The notes beneath the pieces were generated by a model that was not told the DNA's origin, did not search any database, and worked only from the letters and a program-made list of their open reading frames with translations. This document shows positions 8,119 to 16,652 of a stretch of 64,000 nt of DNA, piece after piece; position 1 is the first letter of the stretch; each line of letters begins with the position of its first letter. The position numbers and the translations under genes are program-made. The stretch lies in assembly GCA_030697165.1 (NCBI GenBank), contig JAUYQQ010000015.1:228645-292644 (forward strand), in the 5' to 3' direction. Source of the DNA: Acidobacteriota bacterium (lineage in GTDB: Bacteria > Acidobacteriota > Vicinamibacteria > Vicinamibacterales > UBA2999).

Positions 8119-8578
8119 ACATTCGGACGATGACGTCGATTTCGACGATCGGCTGACCCTGGCGCTGGCGCGGGAGGCCGACGGCGGTGAACCGGCTCCG
8201 GAAGTCCGAGCGCGGCTGATGTCGCGTGTCCGCCAGCACGATGTGCCCCCGGGGTTCTCGTTTCGCCTGGCCTCTGAGGACGACTGGCTGCCACACCCGG
8301 TGCCTGGCATTCGCATGAAGGTGCTGGCCATGGATCGCCGGCGCGGGATCGCCACCTTGCTGCTGGACGTCGCGCCCGGCACGGTGTTCCCGGCCCATCA
8401 CCACGGTACGGACGAGGAGTGTTACGTGATCTCCGGCACCCTGATTGCGTGCGGACGCACCATCGGTTCCGGTGATTTTCACCATGCTGACGGCGGCAGC
8501 GATCATGGCGAATTGCGCACCGACACCGGCTGTTGCGTCCTGTTGGTGACCGAGCCCGAAGATTACATGCCCGGCTAG
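8111..8578 (+). CDS. ChrR-like cupin, putative anti-sigma partner
   Basis: This 155-residue protein starts inside the sigma gene stop. Its C-terminal two thirds are a ChrR-type cupin (Cupin_7): TLLLDVAPGTVFPAHHHGTD, then EECYVISGTLIACGRTIGSGDFHHADGGSDHGE shows the metal-binding His/Glu pattern. In ChrR an N-terminal zinc domain (HxxxCxxC) binds the sigma factor. Here the N-terminus is only about 45 residues, is acidic and helical, and has no such cysteines. Either it uses a different contact surface or it senses for the sigma factor without sequestering it. Confidence 0.75.
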   Translation: MSEHSDDDVDFDDRLTLALAREADGGEPAPEVRARLMSRVRQHDVPPGFSFRLASEDDWLPHPVPGIRMKVLAMDRRRGIATLLLDVAPGTVFPAHHHGTDEECYVISGTLIACGRTIGSGDFHHADGGSDHGELRTDTGCCVLLVTEPEDYMPG

Positions 8579-8675
8579 GGAGTGGATACCGTTGCCGTTC
8601 GCCTACGACACGGTACAGGCGCTCGCCCCCGCCTCTGCTATGATGCCCCCGCTCACACCACTGCGAGGGCGGCCG

Positions 8676-9167
8676 ATGCCACGTCAAGAGATCCGAAGCT
8701 ACGACTACGTCAATCATCCCTACGCGAAGGTGCGAGAGGCGCTGGCCGCCGACCCAGGCGAGATCTTTCGCGCCGCCACCAGAACCGCAGCGGTTCGCGC
8801 CCGCTCCGTGGCGGCCGAGTTGCGGGTGACCATCGCCGGCGTGGACGTGGCCGCCGAGGTCATCGTCAGCATCGGCACGATCACGGACGAAGCCGGGCCC
8901 CTGGGCGGACCGCTGACGCGCATTCCGGTGTCGTGGGAAGCCGCGAAGCATCCGCAATTGTTTCCGCTCATGAGCGCGGAGCTCACGGTGTATCCGTTGA
9001 CCGCCACCGAGACGCAGCTGGATTTTCTGGGGCGCTATGACCCGCCCCTTGGCGTCGTTGGCGGGGCGATGGACGCGCTCGCCGGCCACCGGGTCGCCGA
9101 GGCCTCGGTCCATCGCCTCATCAGCGACGTCGCCAGGCACCTGCGGGACCGCCTGGCGCAGGGCTGA
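8676..9167 (+). CDS. SRPBCC-like hypothetical protein
   Basis: From ATG 8676 (GAGGG upstream) the product has 163 residues. It opens with RSYDYVNHPYAKVREALAAD and later shows RIPVSWEA, LFPLMSAELTVYPLTATETQL and GRYDPPLGVVGGAMDALAGH. This alternation of strands with a long C-terminal amphipathic helix is what SRPBCC/START-like ligand-binding folds look like. It follows the ECF/cupin pair by about 100 bases on the same strand. No ligand can be proposed. Confidence 0.6.
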   Translation: MPRQEIRSYDYVNHPYAKVREALAADPGEIFRAATRTAAVRARSVAAELRVTIAGVDVAAEVIVSIGTITDEAGPLGGPLTRIPVSWEAAKHPQLFPLMSAELTVYPLTATETQLDFLGRYDPPLGVVGGAMDALAGHRVAEASVHRLISDVARHLRDRLAQG

Positions 9168-9224
9168 GGCTGCTGGCTCGCGGCGGCGCTTAGCCGGGGC
9201 TGGAGGCGTAGTACCATCGGTTAT

Positions 9225-10016
9225 ATGGTCGCCCTCCTGTTGTTGACCTTGCTCCAGGCGCCGTCGGCGCCCGCTCCAGCCACGCCGGCGCCGGCCACGC
9301 AAACCGCGAAGCCGAGACCGAGGCCCGCGGGCGGCGCAACCACCAACGCCTTGTTGTTCATCACCGATCCGGGCGGGACTTCGATCGAAGGGGTCACCGT
9401 CACGATCACCGGACCGGTCGACCGCGAGGCCAAGAGTCCAGGCGGCGGCTTCACGCGGGTGCAGGGCCTGCGCGCCGGCACCTATCGCGTGCGATTCACG
9501 CACGAGCGGTTCATCACGTTCGAGAAGGAGTTCAGCTGGCGCGCCGGCACTGCGACGCCGGAGTTGTCGATCACGCTGAACCCGGCTCCGCCGCTACCGG
9601 CACCACCACCGCCACCGACCACTGCCGCGGCGACGGCGCCGCCGCCATCGGCCGCGCCCAAGCTGCCGCCGCCCGGCGCGCCCAAGACGGTCTCGTTGCC
9701 GGAGTTCATCGAGAAGAATTTCATCAGCGCGCGCGAACCACAAAAGGAGAATTTGGTCGGCTGCAGCGGCGTCGGCCAGGCACTGCTCTGGCAGGTGCGC
9801 GATCCCTGGAACAGCCGGCAACACGAATCCGCCGATGGCATGTTGTATGTGGTGGGCGGCGAAGGCCGGTTGAAACTCGGCGACCGTGAGTTCACGGTTT
9901 CGGCCGGTGCGGTGGCGGTCGTGCCGAGGGGCACGACCTACAGCCTGTCACGCAGCGGCCGCAACCCCCTGGTGGTCCTGGCCATGCTGGCCGGCGCGCC
10001 CTGCGCCGTGGACTAA
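9225..10016 (+). CDS. Exported protein with carboxypeptidase-regulatory-like domain and C-terminal cupin
   Basis: This 263-residue product has a weak signal peptide (MVALLLLTLLQAPSAPA), then a beta-sandwich of about 80 residues (LFITDPGGTSIEGVTVTITG, GLRAGTYRVRFTHERF) typical of CarboxypepD_reg/PEGA-like modules. A Pro/Ala linker (residues about 125-150) follows, then a cupin core (GMLYVVGGEGRLKLGDREF, GAVAVVPRGTTYSL). The cupin lacks the usual HxH pair, so metal binding is doubtful. The two-domain fusion may present the cupin at the envelope surface. Confidence 0.7.
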   Translation: MVALLLLTLLQAPSAPAPATPAPATQTAKPRPRPAGGATTNALLFITDPGGTSIEGVTVTITGPVDREAKSPGGGFTRVQGLRAGTYRVRFTHERFITFEKEFSWRAGTATPELSITLNPAPPLPAPPPPPTTAAATAPPPSAAPKLPPPGAPKTVSLPEFIEKNFISAREPQKENLVGCSGVGQALLWQVRDPWNSRQHESADGMLYVVGGEGRLKLGDREFTVSAGAVAVVPRGTTYSLSRSGRNPLVVLAMLAGAPCAVD

Positions 10017-10032
10017 ATGCAACGCACGTAAA

Positions 10033-10112
10033 CGCGGAAACACAGAAACTCGGAATTCTCTCTTCTGGAAATTAACAAAGAGGAACAATTTCCGTGTTTC
10101 AGTGTTTCCGTG
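10033..10112. repeat. Imperfect inverted repeat upstream of glnS
   Basis: Arm 10033-10055 (cgcggaaacacagaaactcgg...) matches the reverse complement of 10090-10112 at 20 of 23 positions, with a 34-base AT-richer loop. It is clearly less GC-rich than its surroundings and resembles dispersed hairpin elements. It could also end the cupin transcript, though no T-run follows. The rest of the gap to glnS holds nothing obvious. Confidence 0.65.
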
Positions 10113-10200
10113 CTTCCGAGTACGGCATTTCTTCCGGATTGCAGCCTGCCCACCGTAGCTCTGAAGAGCAAAGGTGGGATAATCGGATCGTTTGAAAGCT

Positions 10201-11907
10201 ATGCCAGATGTGAATACCGGTGCGCCCGCCGAGGTGCGCGCCGCCTCCGAATCCAGGGACTTCATCCGCGAGATTGTCGCCGCCGACGTGGCGGCCGGCA
10301 AGAACGGCGGCAAGGTGGTCACCCGCTTTCCGCCCGAACCGAACGGCTACCTGCACATTGGCCACGCCAAGGCGATCTGCCTGGACTTCGGTGTCGCCAG
10401 CGAGTTCAGCGGCCACTGCAACCTGCGCTTCGACGACACCAACCCCGTCAAGGAAGACGTCGAGTACGTGGACTCGATCAAGGACGATGTCGAGTGGCTG
10501 GGGTTTCATTGGCAGGGCCGCGAGTACTACGCGTCGGACTACTACGAGCAGTTGTACGGGTTTGCCGTGCTCCTCATCCAGAAGGGCTTGGCCTACGTCG
10601 ACTCGCTTAGCGCCGACGAGATGCGCGAGTACCGCGGCACGCTGACCGCACCTGGCAAGGACTCGCCGCATCGCACCCGCAGCATCGACGAGAACCTCGA
10701 TCTCTTCAGGCGGATGCGGGCGGCCGAGTTTCCCGATGGCGCGCACGTGTTGCGCGCAAAGATCGACATGCGCGCGCCCAACATCACCATGCGCGACCCG
10801 GTGCTGTATCGCATTCGGCATGCCGACCATCACCGCACCGGCCGCACGTGGTGCATCTACCCGATGTACGACTTCGCGCACCCGCTGTCGGACGCGCTCG
10901 AGGGCATCACCCACTCGTTCTGCACGCTCGAGTACGTCGATCACCGGCCGCTCTACGACTGGGTCATCGAGCATTGCGACACGCCGGCCACGCCGCGCCA
11001 GTACGAGTTCGCCCGCCTGAACCTGAACTACACGATCATGAGCAAGCGCAAGCTGCTGCAACTGGTCGAGCAGAAGCACGTCAGCGGCTGGGACGATCCG
11101 CGCATGCCGACCATTTCCGGCCTGCGCCGGCGCGGTTTCACTGCCGAAGCGATCCGCGATTTCTGCGCGCGTGTCGGCATCGCGAAGAAAGAGAACGTGA
11201 TCGACGTCGGCCTGCTGGAACACTGCGTGCGCGAAGACCTGAACCGCCGTGCGCCCCGGGCGATGGCGGTGCTGCGCCCGCTCAAGCTGGTGCTGACCAA
11301 CTACCCCGAGGGCCAGTCCGAAGAGCTGGACATGGTGAATCACCCCGACCGCGCCGAGGCCGGGACCAGGCGCGTCCCGTTCTCGCGCGAGATCTACATC
11401 GAGCGCGACGACTTCATGGAGGATCCGCCGAAGAAATACTTCCGGCTGGCACCCGGCCGCGAGGTGCGGCTGCGTAACGCCTACCTGGTGACGTGCACCC
11501 ACGCGGTCAAGGACGCCACCGGCGCAATCGTGGAACTGCGCGGCACCTACGACCCGGCCACGCGCGGCGGGGACGCCCCCGACGGCCGCAAGGTGAAAGC
11601 CACCCTGCACTGGGTCGCCGCCTCACACGCGATCGATGCCGAAGTGCGGCTCTACGACCGGCTGTTCACGGCCGAGAATCCCGAAGACGCCGCCGAGAAG
11701 GCCAACGCCGAACTGACGACCGAGCTCAATCCGGCCTCGCTCGAAGTATTGAAGGGTTGCAAGGTCGAGCCCATGTTGGCCAGTCCCGCCGAGGGCGCCC
11801 GCTACCAGTTCGAGCGGCTCGGCTACTTCGCCACCGATCCCGACACTCGCGAGGGCGCGCCGGTGTTCAACCGCACGGTGTCGCTCAAGGACAGCTTCAG
11901 GCCCTAA
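10201..11907 (+). CDS. glnS: Glutaminyl-tRNA synthetase
   Basis: The enzyme charges tRNA-Gln with glutamine using ATP in the cytoplasm. It has the class I signatures HIGH at residues 52-55 ([11 protein letters not shown]) and MSKRK at 280-284, in the usual GlnRS setting ([26 protein letters not shown]). The length of 568 residues is normal. ATG 10201 is favoured over an in-frame TTG three codons upstream. The C-terminal anticodon-binding barrels are complete. Presence of GlnRS suggests that direct glutaminylation is available; GatCAB genes are not in the window. The last four bases overlap the convergent zinc-ribbon gene. Confidence 0.96.
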   Translation: MPDVNTGAPAEVRAASESRDFIREIVAADVAAGKNGGKVVTRFPPEPNGYLHIGHAKAICLDFGVASEFSGHCNLRFDDTNPVKEDVEYVDSIKDDVEWLGFHWQGREYYASDYYEQLYGFAVLLIQKGLAYVDSLSADEMREYRGTLTAPGKDSPHRTRSIDENLDLFRRMRAAEFPDGAHVLRAKIDMRAPNITMRDPVLYRIRHADHHRTGRTWCIYPMYDFAHPLSDALEGITHSFCTLEYVDHRPLYDWVIEHCDTPATPRQYEFARLNLNYTIMSKRKLLQLVEQKHVSGWDDPRMPTISGLRRRGFTAEAIRDFCARVGIAKKENVIDVGLLEHCVREDLNRRAPRAMAVLRPLKLVLTNYPEGQSEELDMVNHPDRAEAGTRRVPFSREIYIERDDFMEDPPKKYFRLAPGREVRLRNAYLVTCTHAVKDATGAIVELRGTYDPATRGGDAPDGRKVKATLHWVAASHAIDAEVRLYDRLFTAENPEDAAEKANAELTTELNPASLEVLKGCKVEPMLASPAEGARYQFERLGYFATDPDTREGAPVFNRTVSLKDSFRP

Positions 11908-12539
11908 TCCTGCGACGCGCCGACGAAACGATCGTCTTCGTCGGCGAACAGCACGTTGAAGCTGGTCAGCGAACCGTAGCAGCCGGTGATGTACCCCTGG
12001 ATCTTGACCTTCTGATCGTCAGGCAGGTCCGACGCGTTCACTTGCTGCTCGAGCGTCCGCAGGCGGTTGCGCAGCATCACCACCTTGTGGAAGAAAGAAT
12101 CGATCGGCCAGCTCTTCTCCTGCACGCCAGGCTTCCCCGGCTTCAGCACCAGCTCACCGCCCCGCCACTTCTCGGCCGGCGTCACTGGCGTCAGGCCGGT
12201 TTCTTCGCGGATGATGCGGCGAATCAGCAGTTCCAAGTCTTGGGAGTCTGAGCTGTGTGTCATGGGAGGGGCGGTTCTGTCACGTTCGCTGACAAGGGGA
12301 AGGGGTGCGCTGGGGGTGCGGCTGGGGCTTGGGCCGGTCCGGACTAGGTGAGCTGGCGCGGCGGCGCCCATCCGGGGGCCACCTCGGTAATTGTGCTCAC
12401 TGCGACAGAAATCACACGCCACGCGCAATGGCTGCGCGTTTTCGTCAACCACCACTACCGTGTGGGTGCGGTCCTCATGGCACGACCGGCAGTGGTCTTC
12501 CACCGACTGGCCAGCGCGATATTGACGGGCGAAGGTCAT
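11904..12539 (-). CDS. Conserved hypothetical protein with N-terminal zinc-ribbon-like cysteines
   Basis: This 211-residue protein has two CxxC pairs near the N-terminus (CRSC at about 17-20 and CDFC at about 42-45), a Pro/Ser-rich linker, and a helical C-terminal domain. That domain contains [28 protein letters not shown] and [11 protein letters not shown], which I recall as a conserved block in uncharacterised proteins. The layout suggests a metal-binding ribbon joined to a helical dimerisation domain. It is convergent with glnS with a 4-base overlap. Function unknown. Confidence 0.65.
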   Translation of the reverse strand: MTFARQYRAGQSVEDHCRSCHEDRTHTVVVVDENAQPLRVACDFCRSEHNYRGGPRMGAAAPAHLVRTGPSPSRTPSAPLPLVSERDRTAPPMTHSSDSQDLELLIRRIIREETGLTPVTPAEKWRGGELVLKPGKPGVQEKSWPIDSFFHKVVMLRNRLRTLEQQVNASDLPDDQKVKIQGYITGCYGSLTSFNVLFADEDDRFVGASQD

Positions 12540-12554
12540 GAGTACGCAGTGTAC

Positions 12555-12647
12555 CGGGGCCTGGCACGGTTACACACGAAAACGATTCAGTATGTGCCAC
12601 ATGCGCAAAAACTGCACCAGAATGGCGCGTAACCGTGCCAGGCCCCG
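12555..12647. repeat. Perfect 19-bp inverted repeat with 55-base loop
   Basis: Arms 12555-12573 (cggggcctggcacggttac) and 12629-12647 are exact reverse complements. The element ends one base before the ybaK stop codon, and fills the gap up to the zinc-ribbon gene start. It may form a long hairpin in RNA at the end of ybaK. The loop carries no convincing gene. Confidence 0.85.
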
Positions 12648-13115
12648 TTACAACGCCGCGTCGATGAGTGTCGGCGACAGCACGCGGACGAGGTCGGCGG
12701 GCGCGAGCGCGATCAGGAAGCCGCGGCGGCCACCGTTGATGTAGATGCGTTCCAGGTCGGCAATCGTCCGTTCCATGACGACCGGCATGGCCTTGCGCGT
12801 CCCGAAGGGTGATGTCCCGCCCACCAGGTAGCCCGAATGCTTCTGCGCGACATCGGGCGCGCACGGCGTCACTGTCTTCTTGCCAATCTGCCGCGCCAGG
12901 TTCCTGGTCGAGACGTCGCGGTCGCCATGCATCAGCACGATCAACGGCTGCTTGCTCTCGTCTTCCATCACCAACGTCTTGATCACGCGGTGCTCGTCGA
13001 CGCCCAGCTCGCGCGAGGAAACGGCGGTGCCGCCACGCTCCTCGTAGCGGTACGGATGTTCCGTGAACGAGACCTGGTTGGCTCGCAGGAAGCGAATGGC
13101 AGGGGTCGCGGACAC
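12648..13115 (-). CDS. ybaK: YbaK/EbsC-type Cys-tRNA(Pro) deacylase
   Basis: This 155-residue protein is a trans-editing deacylase that removes cysteine mischarged on tRNA-Pro. The family lysine is present at residue 46 in HRVIKTLVM, the position it has in characterised YbaK, and the substrate-site loop reads YLVGGTSPFGTRKAMPVV. The start is GTG 13115. The gene begins 5 bases after the stop of the ADOP permease, so it may be read from that transcript. Confidence 0.9.
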   Translation of the reverse strand: MSATPAIRFLRANQVSFTEHPYRYEERGGTAVSSRELGVDEHRVIKTLVMEDESKQPLIVLMHGDRDVSTRNLARQIGKKTVTPCAPDVAQKHSGYLVGGTSPFGTRKAMPVVMERTIADLERIYINGGRRGFLIALAPADLVRVLSPTLIDAAL

Positions 13116-13120
13116 GACTC

Positions 13121-15562
13121 CTATTCTGTTCTGAGCAGTGACACCGGGTCGAGCCGCCTGACTCGCAATGCCGGCAGCACGCTCGCGGCCAGCGCCACAA
13201 TCAGCAGTGTGATGACGACGGCGGCAAAGGTGAGCGGGTCGTTAGCCTGCACTCCCCACAGCAAGCTGCGCAGGAGGCCCGACACACCCAGCGCCACGCC
13301 GCATCCGACCACCAGGCCGGCTACGGCCATCAGCACGCCCGGCAAGGCGGCGTCGCGGACGGTCTGGCCGACGGTGGCGCCAAGCGCCATGCGGATGCCC
13401 AATTCGCGCGTGCGTTCCGCCACTCCGCTGGCAATCAGCCCGTGAATGCCAATGGCGGCCAGGAACAGCGCGGCAGCTCCAAGCAGGCCCACCAGCGTTC
13501 CCAGCAGCCGTTGCCGCGCCAGCGCTGCCCTGCGCACCTCGTCCACTGCGCGCACCGCCGCGAACGGCAGTTGCGGATCGACTTCCGCCATGACCCGGCG
13601 AACCGCCTGTTCGGTCACGGCGCCAGGCGACGAGGCCCGGATGATCCACGCCGGCATGAACCAGCCGTGAAAGGTCCTCAGGCTGCTCACCTGAAACTGG
13701 GAGAACGGGACGTACAGGCTCGGCAGGACATCAATCGGCGCGAAGTCCCCAAAGCCGCCCCGTTGCTGCACGTTGGCCGCGACACCCACGACTTCACGCA
13801 CGACGTTGGCCACCAGCACGCGCTCGCCAATAGGGTTGCGGTTGTCGAAGTGGCGCTGCGCAAAGGCTTCGTTGATCACGATGGCCGGCACCGATGTGGC
13901 GGTGTCTCGATCCGAGAAGGACCGTCCTGCGCGCAGCGGCAACTTCAGCGTCTCGAAGTACCCGGGCGTCACATACGTCAGGGAAGCGCCCCGGAACGCC
14001 CCGGGGCCATCGGCACCAACGATCTGCGCGCTCATGTTCAGAATGCGCTCGTACGGCAGGCCGAGGGACACCGCCGCGGATTCCACGCCGGGGACCGCGC
14101 GCAAGCGCGCCAGGCTGTCGTCGAACAACCGCTGAACTCTCTCGTGCTGCTCGTAGCGGGCATCTTCGAGCGACGCCGAAGCGGCCATGACGTTCCGGGA
14201 GTCGAACCCGGGCTGAAGCGTTTGCAAGTGGATGAAGGTTCGAATCAGCAAGCCTGCGCCGACGAGCAGTACGACGCCCAGCGCGACCTCGGCCATCACC
14301 AGCAGACGGCGGGGCCACCCGCGCGCGCCGCCCGCGACCGATCGCGTCCCGCCCTCGGCGAGCGCCGCTTGCACGTCGACGCGCGTGGCATGCATCGCTG
14401 GAACCAGCCCGAAGACGATCGTGGTCAGCAGCGTCAGCGCCATCGTCACGAACAGCACGCGGCCATCCAGGCCGACGTCGCCCCACGGGGTGAGCAGCAG
14501 GTCACTGGCCGAGGCTTTCAACGCCGCTATCGCGGCGGCGCCGAGCGCCAAGCCCACAACGCCCCCGCACACTGCGAGTACCAGGCTTTCGATCAGCAAT
14601 TGACGGACCACCGTGCGTCGATCGCCGCCCACCGCCAGCCGCGTGGCAATTTCCCGCGTCCGTCGGCCGGCGCGGGCCAGCAGCAGGCCCGCCAGGTTGA
14701 CGCAGGCCACGAGCAGCACCAGGCCGACAGCGGCGCCGAGTAACAACAGTGGCGTCCGCACGTCGGCCGTCAGGCTCTCTTGCAGGGACCGCAGACTATG
14801 CGACGCCGTCACACCGTCCGACGAGGTTCGGCTTTGCAGCGCAGGATCGGCGACGGCAGCGACCTCTCCAGCCGCCTGCGTCCAGCTCACGCCGTCGCGC
14901 ACTCTCGCGATAATGCCGTAGTTCTGGCCGCTGCCTTCGCCCGAACGCGACGGGCGGATCGGCGTCCAGAGATCGGCTTCGGAATTGGTCCGGAACGAGG
15001 GCGGCATGACCCCGACCACGGTGTGCGGCTCGCCCTTCAGCAACACCGTTTGGCCGACAATGCCGGCGTCGCCGCGAAAGGCGGAACGCCACAGCCGGTC
15101 GCTCAATATCGTGACCGCCGGTCCGCCGGCGCGGTCCTCATCGAGGGAGAACTCGCGGCCAATCAATGGCGGCACACCGAGTACGCCAAAATACCCGGCG
15201 CTCACGCGTTGCGGAAACACCGGCAGGGCCTGATTGGCAGCCACCAGGTTGATGCGGGCGGAGAGCCCAGAAAACACTGCGGCGTCAATGCTCTTCGCCT
15301 GATCGCGCACCGCCTCCCACACCGCGCCAGTGTGCGACGAGTTCTCACCCAGCCGCGCGCCATTGCGATGGATGACGAGTGTCAGCTCGGCGAGCCGGTC
15401 CGGCTGCGGATACGGCAGCGGCCGCAGCATTACTGCATCCACCAGAGAGAACACCGCGGTGTTGGCGCCAATCGCCAGGCCCAGCGTCAGAATGGCCGTG
15501 AGCGAGAACCCGGGCGACTTGATCAGTTGCCGCCACCCGAACTTCCAATCGTCAATCAGCAT
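13121..15562 (-). CDS. ADOP-type ABC permease (MacB-like periplasmic core and FtsX domains)
   Basis: This 813-residue membrane protein has the two-unit ADOP layout. The N-terminal TM segment (SPGFSLTAILTLGLAIGANTAVFSLV) is followed by a MacB periplasmic core, an FtsX domain near residues 270-400 (LLLLGAAVGLVLLVACVNLA), a second MacB core from about 430 and a final FtsX domain. The end motif RRLDPVSLLRTE is characteristic. No ATP-binding gene is adjacent, which is usual for these orphan permeases, so the ATPase partner and cargo are unknown. Homologues probably move lipoproteins, peptides or lipids. A second copy lies at 54427. Confidence 0.92.
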   Translation of the reverse strand: MLIDDWKFGWRQLIKSPGFSLTAILTLGLAIGANTAVFSLVDAVMLRPLPYPQPDRLAELTLVIHRNGARLGENSSHTGAVWEAVRDQAKSIDAAVFSGLSARINLVAANQALPVFPQRVSAGYFGVLGVPPLIGREFSLDEDRAGGPAVTILSDRLWRSAFRGDAGIVGQTVLLKGEPHTVVGVMPPSFRTNSEADLWTPIRPSRSGEGSGQNYGIIARVRDGVSWTQAAGEVAAVADPALQSRTSSDGVTASHSLRSLQESLTADVRTPLLLLGAAVGLVLLVACVNLAGLLLARAGRRTREIATRLAVGGDRRTVVRQLLIESLVLAVCGGVVGLALGAAAIAALKASASDLLLTPWGDVGLDGRVLFVTMALTLLTTIVFGLVPAMHATRVDVQAALAEGGTRSVAGGARGWPRRLLVMAEVALGVVLLVGAGLLIRTFIHLQTLQPGFDSRNVMAASASLEDARYEQHERVQRLFDDSLARLRAVPGVESAAVSLGLPYERILNMSAQIVGADGPGAFRGASLTYVTPGYFETLKLPLRAGRSFSDRDTATSVPAIVINEAFAQRHFDNRNPIGERVLVANVVREVVGVAANVQQRGGFGDFAPIDVLPSLYVPFSQFQVSSLRTFHGWFMPAWIIRASSPGAVTEQAVRRVMAEVDPQLPFAAVRAVDEVRRAALARQRLLGTLVGLLGAAALFLAAIGIHGLIASGVAERTRELGIRMALGATVGQTVRDAALPGVLMAVAGLVVGCGVALGVSGLLRSLLWGVQANDPLTFAAVVITLLIVALAASVLPALRVRRLDPVSLLRTE

Positions 15563-15758
15563 GGGTGAGCCTTCTCCGTCCCTACATCCCGAGTTCTCCC
15601 GTCGCTTGGACGGAGCCGCGGGCTGAAGGGTTGGCGGTAGGAAACTACGTGCCTGACAGGTTCTTCGCGGTCAGGAAACCACTGTGTCCGCAAGCGATTT
15701 CGAACTGAACGTCTACTTAGTCTTCCGCACGTTCCCGGAAGTGCCCTCACGAATGATC

Positions 15759-16373
15759 CTATTGGCCGGGAACGCGCCGGGGCGCTGCGGAGGCTGGACG
15801 GGCGGTTTGGGCGGCGCCTGCGGCTTTGTTGAGCTGTTCGACATGTTGTGCCCTCACTTGGTCTAGCGCGTAAGGAATCGCCGCGAGTGCCGTTGCTACG
15901 AATGCCCTGATGAGCGATTGCCTGGCTTTATGGAGCCATCCGGACCGCTCATCATTCTTCTGAGTGTTCGCGTCCGCGGCATCAATCATACCCGTCCGAA
16001 GCCGGGTGGCGAAGTCGGGCTCGTGGGCCACATCTGCTCCGTTGTCCTCGGCATATCTTCGCCAGTCGTGATCTTCCTCCGCCCACCTGTCCAGGTCTTT
16101 CAAGAGCGGAAGGTAAGCGTAGTCCTGCCGGTGATACGTCCAGAAGAGCAATCCGACGCAGTACACGAGCGCCCATCCAGCGGCGATAATCAGCAGGAAG
16201 AAGACGGTGGTGATCGGGTCTTCCTGAAAAGTGAAGGACCGGATCATTGCGAGACACGCGCCGCCGATTGCGGTGAGCAATGCCACGGGCAGAGTGAGGG
16301 AGCCGTTCAAGTGCTCCTTCCGCTGCAACTCGTAGTTGTAGCGGTCGAGGACGAACTTGTCGTCCATTCTCAT
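15759..16373 (-). CDS. Orphan membrane protein with long cytosolic helical part
   Basis: The 204-residue product has a charged N-terminus (DDKFVLDRYNYELQRKEH), a hydrophobic pair (GSLTLPVALLTAIGGACLAM and TTVFFLLIIAAGWALVYCVG), an amphipathic acidic region and a third segment (LIRAFVATALAAIPYAL). The two-TM hairpin followed by a cytosolic helical region resembles SLATT-like or other 2TM effector proteins, but the match is weak. Codon use seems less GC-biased than its neighbours. It is isolated, with about 200 non-coding bases on its 3' side and about 280 on its 5' side. Confidence 0.6.
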   Translation of the reverse strand: MRMDDKFVLDRYNYELQRKEHLNGSLTLPVALLTAIGGACLAMIRSFTFQEDPITTVFFLLIIAAGWALVYCVGLLFWTYHRQDYAYLPLLKDLDRWAEEDHDWRRYAEDNGADVAHEPDFATRLRTGMIDAADANTQKNDERSGWLHKARQSLIRAFVATALAAIPYALDQVRAQHVEQLNKAAGAAQTARPASAAPRRVPGQ

Positions 16374-16574
16374 GATGCGGTCGCGATTGTATGCTCGCGG
16401 TGAGTCGTGATCGCCATGCTCGATCGACAGCAGGATCTGTGCCGCTGCAGCCCAGAGGGACGACGGCCACCGAAGCGATCAGATCGGACAACCCCGGTTG
16501 TCGTTTCGCAAAACGCCGTCAGCAACCGCAGTTCCGCTGACGCAACGGCAGTTGCCGTCGCACCGGCACCGGCC

Positions 16575-16633
16575 CCGACAAGGAGTGCCCTCCCGACCAG
16601 TGGTTCCCTTCCGACAAGCAGTGCCCTCCCGTC
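16575..16633 (+). repeat. Imperfect 23-base direct repeat, 36-base period
   Basis: Copy 1 at 16575-16597 (ccgacaaggagtgccctccc...) and copy 2 at 16611-16633 differ at two positions. They lie just upstream of the aminotransferase start at 16653. Two directly repeated boxes at this distance could be an operator, or simply a local duplication. The rest of 16374-16652 shows no gene I can support. Confidence 0.5.
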
Positions 16634-16652
16634 AGGTTATGATCGGGCGACC

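Noticed and set aside
8592..8675. N-terminal extension of the SRPBCC-like protein
   Set aside because: Residues are low-quality and Pro-rich; ATG 8676 has a ribosome site and begins the conserved part.
15556..15750. Small ORF upstream of the ADOP permease
   Set aside because: It lacks any signature, has Arg-rich random composition and overlaps the permease start region.
16407..16652. 82-codon extension of the aminotransferase
   Set aside because: It is Thr/Ala/Pro low-complexity and includes the direct repeats; the fold starts after ATG 16653.
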